64,000 bases of DNA, taken from Lunularia cruciata (taxonomy: Eukaryota > Streptophyta > Marchantiopsida > Lunulariales > Lunulariaceae). The DNA is taken from the NCBI GenBank assembly GCA_948567375.1, contig OX419755.1, positions 34,911,001-34,975,000 of the forward strand, in the 5' to 3' direction. The translations under genes and the position numbers were made by a program. The stretch's first letter is position 1. Every line of letters starts with the position of its first letter. A model generated the notes under the pieces. The model was not told the DNA's origin, ran no database searches, and saw only the letters and a program-made list of their open reading frames with translations. Below are positions 52,301-61,300 of the stretch, piece after piece.

Positions 52301-55300
52301 ATACCTCAGTATTGGAAGTTATTTGTGCTGCGCGAGTGATATGGCTGTACTATCTTTGAAGGCTAAGAGAGAGTGAGTTGAGTTTTGTTGTGTGCAATCT
52401 GGAGTGTCTGCTCTGGTGAGACTAGAAAAGTTGAGTGCTAGAATGTCTGATACATCAGAAGTCAGAATTATTGAGGATAGACCATCTACTTCAAAGAGCA
52501 GGAACAAAGGTTCTCATCAGGTTATGGGCCCACAATCACCACTGGGGTTGATAAGAGAACTCAGAGCAATAGAGAAATTGTGAAAGACTAACTGATAAGA
52601 ACCAAGCTTCCTACTCTTTGAAGTGGAAGGTCTATCACTCCCTCTTATCTCTGATGTATCAGACATCACTATTGCAATACTAGACCTCTCTCTTTGTATC
52701 ACAGCTCACAAGCATCAAGTAGGTTCTCTCACGCAGCATTAGTAGCCTCTAATACTGAGATATCAAAAGACAATCTTGAGATGATGTTAGGCAACTCAGG
52801 ACTTCACGAAATGCAAGGAAGAGGTGTTGGGAATCGCCCTTGTTGAAGAACTAGTTGAAACAGGAGTAGAAAGCACTCTTATATACACTTCAGCAAACCC
52901 TAGGGGGTTGCTTTGCTTAACCCAAATTAGGGGTGTGCCCCTCTTTACCCTAAGTAGAGAATATTTGGCAGTGCTTCTAGAGGATTCTAACAAAATCTTA
53001 AAATCAAGAGAAGTCTCTAAACTAGAGATTAACTAAACTAACACTAACTACAAAGCTTGGGCTTTGGATGTGAAGTCTATCTTAGACAGTTATGACTGTC
53101 TAGAGTTTACATTAGAAGCTCATGATATAGATGAGCTAGAGACCAACAAGGAGGAGAGAGTCAAGCATGCTACTACTAGGAGGTTTCTGCTAAGGGCTAT
53201 GGAAGAGCCAGCTAGAGACCTAGTAGATACTTATGCTTGGAGTTGGGAGATTTGGGAAAAAATCAAGAGTTATTACACTGTTGAGAAGCTAGAGAGCTCC
53301 TACCGAGTCTGGTCTACAGTAAAGAACTTGAGATTGCAGCATGGTGAAGATTTCACCTGTTATCTGTCAAAACTGCAGAAACTCTTCAAGAGTATCAAGG
53401 AGGATGAGGTTGTACTTACAGAGAAGTACGAGATCAATCATCTCTTAGATAGTCTTCCTTCAAGCTATGACTCTGTCCTAGTAGCTCTGCAAGTTTTACC
53501 TGTTGAAACTGTCACATGGGATTATGTGATACATAAATTGCCGGTGTTTAGCAGATACAGAGAGGACAAACACTCAAGTTAAATGAGCAGGGAGATGCTG
53601 CCCTGTTCAGTGCTTCTTCTCGTTCAAGAAGAGTGCCAGATGGAAGAGTGAGCAAACCAGAGCAAGCTAGAGTGAGTAAATCTGGTAAAGGAGTTAGTAG
53701 TGTTGATGACAGGACTTGTTATTTCTGTCATGAGAAAGGTCATATTGCACCTTTATGTCCCAAGAGAGGAGAAAGGAGAGAACAAGAGCTGAAGAAGGTA
53801 GACAAGAGATCTCAACCAATAAAAGGTCGAACATCTGGGAGTTCAGCTTACAACTCAGAGGAGTGCCATGAGATAGTCAGCGATGAGGAGGGGTACTCAG
53901 CAGAAGAGCCGGATTGTGGAATGTTGGCAGAATCATAATTGTCCTCAAACGGTTCTAGATGGTTCTTGGACTCAGGAGCCACCTCTCATATCCATTATCA
54001 GAAGGAGCTGTTCTCAACTCTTCAACCTCTGAAGATTCCCAAGAGTGTTCGTTGTGGACCTGGGATTCTGAATCCAGTGTTAGGAACTGGCAAAGTTCCT
54101 ATTTCCTTCATGGGATGTTCTGGAAAAGGCTATTTGGAAAATGTACTGTATGTTCCAGACTATACCAAGAACTTGATATCAGTACATAGCCTCATGGAGC
54201 ATGGAGTGGATGTTCTGTTTGAAAGCAACAGAAATCAATGTACTTTGAAGAAAGGAGAGCTGGTCCTTGGGTATGGTACTGCCAAAGGAAAACTGTTCAA
54301 GTTGATGGAAGCTGATTGTTTTGATTCTGCATTGGTAGCAAAAAACAGAAATGATATCCATATCTGGCATTTGAGGTTAGGGCACCTGTAGCTACTGTTG
54401 ATGTAGAGACTGCAGCATCTTGAGGTTGCTCAATGGACTCTCCCAGAAGCCAAAAGTTATCTAATCTAGGACAGGATGCAATCAGATTCTGCAGATCATC
54501 ATAAAGGAAAATGCTGGTTTCCTTTAACTGAAATGATCCATGTGACTTGCTCAACTGAAGTGCTGAATAGAGGTTCTTGTTCAGCAAAGGAACATGTAGA
54601 ACATCTTCTAGCATGTAAGACTTCCCTGAACAAGCAAGCTTAACAGAAACTGTCCCATGGCCTAGAATAGCAATGTTGGAACCATCAGCCAAGTAAACTT
54701 GTCTAGGTGGTGAGTATGCTTCATAGACCAGGAAACAGGTTCGTTGGTAGGTCATGTGCTGAGAAGCAGCAGTGTCGATGTACCATCTCTTGTCCTGAGT
54801 GACTGAAGGAGCAACATCAACATTGTACAAAGAGAGGTAAGTTGTAGAAGCATTGGAGTGATGGTGTTCTTTGTTTCCTTTCTCCCTTGCATCAGCAATG
54901 CGCTTGCAACACTCTTTGATGTGATGTCCCTTCTTTGAGCAGTAATGACAGATGATAGAAGGTCTGAAAGAATTTCCTCCAGAAGATGTAGAGAAATAAC
55001 TCTGATTCTGACCAAAGGTCTGCTGAAAGAGTTCTGACCAGGGGAAGGATTTTGACCAAAAAATCTGCTGAAAGAGGTCTGATCAGAAGGTCTGTTGAAA
55101 GAGTTCTGACCAGAGAAACCATGAGATTCATGCTTCCAGCTCCCCTTGCCTTTACCTTTGTTTCTGTAAGAAGATGTAGAGCCTTGTGTGACTGCTAGAG
55201 CAGTTGTTGGCTCTACAAGACCTTCATACTTCATACTGATCTCTTCTTGAAGAAGAAGAGCAATGACATCAGAGAGATGTAGTGCCTTCTGTGTTCGCAA

Positions 55301-58300
55301 TGATTGCAGAAAATACTTGAAACTAGAAGGCATAGATCTCATCAAATGGAGCTTAGCCTGCTGGTCATCGATTAGGTTGTTCACCGCCGCTAATTGGGTG
55401 AGGACTCCTCGAAAATTGGTAATGTACTTTGCTACATTGGTGCCTTCACGCATCTTCAAATTCATCAAAGTGTCCAGTAGGTACATGATTGTGACATCAT
55501 TGGTACCTTCGTACATGGTTGTTGAATCCATCCATGTTTTGCTTGCCAACATGTGCCTACTGATGGTGGGAATTTCGAAATTTATGTGTGCTAAGGCGTC
55601 CCCTAGCAGCTAAAAGGAATTCTGAAACTTAGCGCTCTGATACCATCTGAGAAAATGAAATGAGTTGTAGGAAATAGATTAACCTTGAAGAACCCCTTGG
55701 ACTGGGATTATATGCATGCAGAGATCAGACTCAAAATACCTGAAGGGTGTGCTAACATGTTCCACGTGTAACTCATGTGGAACAGTACCCTAATGTGTTC
55801 ACATGTAACTCATGTGAACAGTGATCATGAACAGTGCTCGCGCACGAATAGTACTCTCAAATGAAAAGTAACTAACATGTCCCATCATAAGTCTAACACT
55901 CTCTGCCTCCATCTGTTCTCAATCGCTTGACTTTCCTCCCAATCTGCAACTCAGCCATGGCTACAAACTTCTGGAATTTTCGCAGCACTTCATCGTTGCT
56001 TTTCATGAGATAGATAAAGCTCTTTCTACTGTAATCATCCACAAAGGAAATATAGTAGGCTGCTCCACTCAATGACTTCTCAATCATGTATCCCCATACA
56101 TCAGAATGTATGACATCTAGAACACCAAAAGTTCTAGATGAAGATTTCTTGGGAATAGGAGCCTTGTGTGCCTTACCTTCTGCGCACCCAATGCAGAACT
56201 CGAGTTTTCCTTTGGGATCTAGTTCAACCCATCCACTACCTTCTCTAAAGCAAATAGATTTTGCACTGACAAGTGCCCTAACCTCAAATGCTAGAGATGA
56301 ATATCATTTCTGTTTTCTGCTACCAATGCAGAATCAGAACCATCAGCTTCCATCAACTTGAACAGCTTCCCTTTGGCAGTACCATACCCAAGGACCAGCT
56401 CTCCTTTCTTCAAAGTACATTGATTTCTGTTGCTTTCAAACAGAACATCCACACCATGCTCCATGAGGCTATGTACTGATGTTAGTTGTGATAATCTCTA
56501 GTTTAGTGACTAGATACATGACTAGGCTAGATACATGATTAGGATAGATACATGATTAGACTAGATACATGATTAGGGTGAAGTGAGGGCGCAGCCTCAA
56601 TTAGGGCTCTGCAAAGCAACCTGCTAGAGCTTGCTTGTGTATATATATGAGTGCTCTCTGCTCATGTTAAGGTAAGTTCTCATACAAGGATCATTCCCAG
56701 CACCTTGTACCTTGTTTAGGGTGTGTTCTATGCTGCTTCCCACTGGGGTACCTTTCATGCTGCGTGAGTGCTGTTGTGTACTATCTTTGAAGGCTCTGAG
56801 AGAGAGTGAGTTGAATATTGCTGAGTGCAATTAGGAGTGTCTACTCTGGTGAGACTAGGAAAGCTGAGTGCTAGGATGTCTGATACATCAGAATGACTGA
56901 GGATAGACCATCTACTTCAAAGACTAGGAAGAAAGGTTCTCATCAGGTTATGGGCCCACATTCACCATTGGGGTTGATAAGAGAACTCAGAGAACTAGTG
57001 AAACTAGGAAACACTAATTACAAAGCGTGGGCTTTGGATGTGAAGTGTATCCTAGACAGTTATGACTGTTTGGACTTGGCATTAGAAGCCATGATATAGA
57101 TGAGCTTGAGTCCAACAAGGAGGAGAGAATCAAGCATTCTACTACTAGGAGGTTTCTGCTAAGGGCTATGCAAGAGCCAGTCAGAGACCTAGTAGACACT
57201 TATGCTTGGAGTTGGAGATCTGGCTCAAACTCAAGAATTTTTACTCTGTTGAGAGACTGGAAAGTTCCAGTAGGATCTGGGATGGGATGTGGAACACTAA
57301 ACTTGCAGATGGTGAAGACTTTACTTTGCACTTGTCAAAGTTACAGAAGGTCTTCAAGAGTGTCAAGGAGTATGGGTGTCCCCTTACAGAGAAATATGAG
57401 ATTAACCATCTCTTGAGGACTCTCCCTCCAAGCTACCAGCCTATCAAAGTAGCTCTAAAAGTTCTACCTGTTGAAGTTGTCACATGGGATTATGTGATAA
57501 ACAGATTGCTGGTGTTTAGCAGAGACAGAGAGGACCTAGAGATGAAGTTTAATGATTTGGGAGATTCTGCTCTGTTCAGTGCTTCTTCTCAGTCAAGGAG
57601 AGTGCCAGATAGAAGAAGAGTGAGCAAACCAGAGCAATCCAGAGTGAGTAAATCTGGTAAAGGGGTTAGTAGTGTTGCTAACATGATCTGTTATTTCTGT
57701 CATGAGAAAGGTCATGTTGCACCTATATGTCCCAAGGGAGGAGAAAGGAGAGAACGAGAGCTGAAGAAGGTAGGAAAGGGACCTCAACCAGTAAGAGGTT
57801 GAAAATTTCCGAGTTCAGCTTACAACACAGAGGAGTGCAATGAGATAAAAAGCGATGAGGAGGGGTACTCAGCAGAAGAGCTAGATTGTGGAATGTTGGC
57901 AGAATCGCAGTTGTCCACAAACAGTTCTGGATGGTTCTTGGATTCTGGAGCCACCTCTCATATCTGTTACCAGAAGGAGCTGTTCTCAACTCTTCAACCT
58001 CTGAAGATTCCCAAGACTGTTCGTTGTGGACCTGGGATTCTAAATCCAGTGTTAGGAACTGGCAAAGTTCCTATTACCTTCATGGGAAGATCTTACACAA
58101 GTTCTTGTAAGAGCTATTTGGAAGATGTGCTCTATGTTCCAGATTACACCAAGAACTTGATATCAGTACATCGCCTCATGGAGCATGGAGAGGATGTTCT
58201 GTTTGAAAGCAACAGAAATCAATGCACTTTGAAGAAAGGAGAGCTGGTCCTTGGATATGGCACTGCCAGAGGGAAGCTGTTCAAGTTGATGGAAGCTGAT

Positions 58301-61300
58301 TGTTCTGATTCTGCATTGGTAGCAGAAAACAGAAATGATATCCATCTCTGGCATTTGAGGTTAGGGCACTTGTCAGTGCAAAACCTATATGCTTTAGAGA
58401 AGGTAGTGGATGGGTTGAAACTGGATCCCAAAGGAAAACTCAAGTTCTGCATTGGGTGTGCAGAAGGTAAGGCACACAAGGCTCCTATCCCCAAGAAATC
58501 TTCATCTAGAGCTTCTGGTGTTCTCGATGTCATACACTCTGATGTATGGGGATACATGACTGAGAAGTCATTGAGTGGAGCAGCCTACTACATTTCCTTA
58601 GTGGATGATTACAGTAGAAAGAGCTTTATCTATCTCATGAAAAGCAAGGATGAAGTGCTGCGAAAATTCCAGAAGTTTGTAGCCATGGCTGAGTTGCAGA
58701 TTGGGAGGAAAGTCAAGCGATTGAGAACAGATGGAGGCAGAGAATACAGGAATGAGGAATTCCTCTCCTTTCTGTCAGAGAAAGGAATCCTTCTTGACTG
58801 TACAGCCAGAGACAGTCCTGCACAGAATGGAGTTGCAGAAAGGTTAAATAGGACACTGGTGGACAAAGCATTGGCAATGCTCCAACATGCCAAGCTGGAG
58901 AGAAAGTTTTGGGGTGCTGCAATTAGCACTGCAAATTACCTCAGAAATATCAGAGGTACCACAGCATTGCAAGGAAGAACTCCTGAAGAATGCTGGAGTG
59001 GTAAGACACCTAATCTTTCAGCTTTGAAGGTTTTTGGATGTCCTGCCTATGTTCATATTCCCAAGGAGCAAAGGAGGAAGTTCACAAAGAAAGCTGACAG
59101 AATGCTCTTTGTAGGATATGAAGAGGGACTGAAAGGATATCTTCTGTACAATCCTAAGTCTGGACAGATCATCAGAAGTAGAGATGTACTCTTTGATGAA
59201 TTGAGGACTTGGAGTGAGAACAGTGATGAGTTGTAGAAGCAAGCTGATCAGTATGATCAGCCTGATCAACCTATATTCCCAAGCTGCAGAGTCAGTTTTT
59301 CAGATAAATCATCAGAAGAGCAATCTCTACCTGAAGCTGATGGTTCACCAAAGGAGAGTCTGAAGGTGTACACAAGAAGGCCTAAACAGACGGTGGTATC
59401 TGATTCTGATACTACAGAAGAAGACTCCCAGAAGCAGACTGCAGATGCAGAATCTCTGAGTGAGATTCCGGAGATGTCAAAAGATGACATGAAACTTCTC
59501 GGCACAGAGCCAAGAAGATCACAGAGAGATAGAAAACCTATTGACAGACTTGGTCTTCTATCAGAAGAGATGTTAGATGAATCTTACATCTGTCATGAAG
59601 ATTGTGATCCAGGCACTTTACAGCAAGCCATGCTCAGACCAGATTCGAGTCAGTGGGAGTTGGCTATAGCAGAAGAGAAGAAGTCTCTTCAGACTAATGG
59701 TACATGGGTACTAGCTGATTTACCACCAGGTAGGAAAGCAATTGGCTCCAAATGGGTTTTCAGGGTCAAACGGGGAGCTGAGAATGAGATCCTGAAGTAC
59801 AAAGCAAGACTTGTTGCAAAGGGCTTCAATCAGAAAGCATCAATAGATTATCCAGAAACTGTTGCACCAGTCGCCAGGTATGGATCTATTCGCATGCTTC
59901 TAGCTCTTGCAGCAGAGAGAGATTGGGAAGTGGAGCAGTTAGATGTGAAAACAGCCTTTCTCAATGGAGATTTGAGAGAGACTATTTACATGGATGTTCC
60001 AGATGGATATACTGAAGGCAAAGGAAAAGTATGCTTGCTTAAGAAGGCTTTATATGGCCTTAAGCAAGCTCCTAGAGCCTGGTATGAGAAACTGGACTCA
60101 TACTTGAGAGAGCAGGATTTCAAACGAGCAGATTCTGACATGAGTGTGTATACTAGAGATGATGTATACATAGCTGTATATGTAGATGATCTGTTACTGT
60201 TGGGGAACAGTGAATCTATCAAAGGAGTGATAGATTTCTTGTGTTCTGTTTTTGAGATGACTATTCTTGGTCCTGTAAAACTCGTTTTGGGAATCAAAGT
60301 GAGCAGAGATAGAGAAGCAGGATGGATCCGAATTAGTCAACCACAGTATGTGAGATCCATACTAGCTAAGTATCAGATGGCAGAGGCGAATCCTGTCTGT
60401 ACACCTCTTGATCTGGGGTGGAAGCACAGCAGAATCATAGATGGGGAGATGAATCTCTGTGACAAAGTGTTGTATCAGAGTGCTCTTGGTTCTCTAATGT
60501 TTATCATGGTCTGTACAAGACCAGATATATGCTATGCAGTGGCAGCACTAGCTAGATATACTAGCAACCCTGCACAAGTACATTGGAAAGGTATAAAGAG
60601 AGTATTCAGACTTAAAGGGTACTCAAGATGCATTCTTGGAGTCAGAAAGCAAGGAAACATACTTGCTTCTACACTTGAAGCATATACAGATGCTAGTTGG
60701 GGAGATGACACAGATAACAGTAGATCAACTAGTGGATATGTTATCATGCTTAGTGGTGGAGCAATTAGCTGGCGTAGTAAACAGCAAACATCTGTTGCAC
60801 TGTCTACTACTGAGGCAGAATTTATGGCTGCCTCAAATGCTACTCAAGAAGTCATCTGGAACAGGAGACTTCTTAAGGAGTTGGGTTTTGAGCAGGAGAG
60901 TCCGACTACATTGTACTGTGACAATACAGGAAGTATAGCACTCAACAAAAATCCTGTACATCACCCAAGGACTAAGCATATTGAGATTAGAAGAAGATTT
61001 GTAGAGGAGAAAGAGAAGGAGAATGTAGTGAAGTTAGTTTACTGTCCTACACAGGAGATGACAGCTGATGTGTTTACAAAAGCATTACCTAAAGATAAAC
61101 ACATAAAATGTGTAGTAGAAATGGGAATAGTCCTAAACTCTCATTAAGTGGGAGTGTTAGTTGTGATAATCTCTAGTTTAGTGACTAGATACATGACTAG
61201 GCTAGATACATGATTAGGATAGATACATGATTAGACTAGATACATGATTAGGGTGAAGTGAGGGCGCAGCCTCAATTAGGGCTCTGCAAAGCAACACTCT

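Larger units (their letters stand above)
52029..54391 (+). mobile_element. Element B: 5' part of a plus-strand copia element
   Basis: The 5' LTR (52029-52519) is inserted in E's reverse transcriptase just before the YVDD box; the five bases before it are GTATA. It is followed by the primer site GGTTATGGGCCCAC (52520-52533) and gag, which solo LTR K interrupts. Knuckle, protease and the start of the GAG-pre domain follow. It breaks off at about 54391 at a deletion junction with element H, so its integrase, RT and 3' LTR are absent. Confidence 0.85.
54392..55898 (-). mobile_element. Element H: 5' part of a different copia lineage
   Basis: On the minus strand it has a 251-bp LTR (55648-55898) and a conventional primer site, TGGTATCAGAGCGC (55632-55645), two bases away. 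A gag of the UBN2/retrotran_gag_2 type, CCHC knuckle and protease follow. It ends at about 54391, facing element B's truncated end. It lies next to element I's integrase at 55899, so it was probably inserted in I. Gag, LTR and primer site all differ from the A/B/C group. Confidence 0.85.
56480..61295 (+). mobile_element. Element C: nearly complete plus-strand copia element
   Basis: It has a 466-bp 5' LTR (56480-56945), primer site GGTTATGGGCCCAC (56946-56959), gag to RNase H, polypurine tract AAGTGGGAG (61146-61154) and only the first 141 bp of a 3' LTR. The 141 bp match the 5' LTR exactly, so the insertion is young, yet gag and the integrase/RT boundary carry frameshifts and stops. It lies inside element I. 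Confidence 0.92.

Noticed and set aside
54297-54391. Tail of the element H frame as part of H
   Set aside because: From 54391 leftward the sequence is element B on the other strand; the frame is open by chance across the junction.
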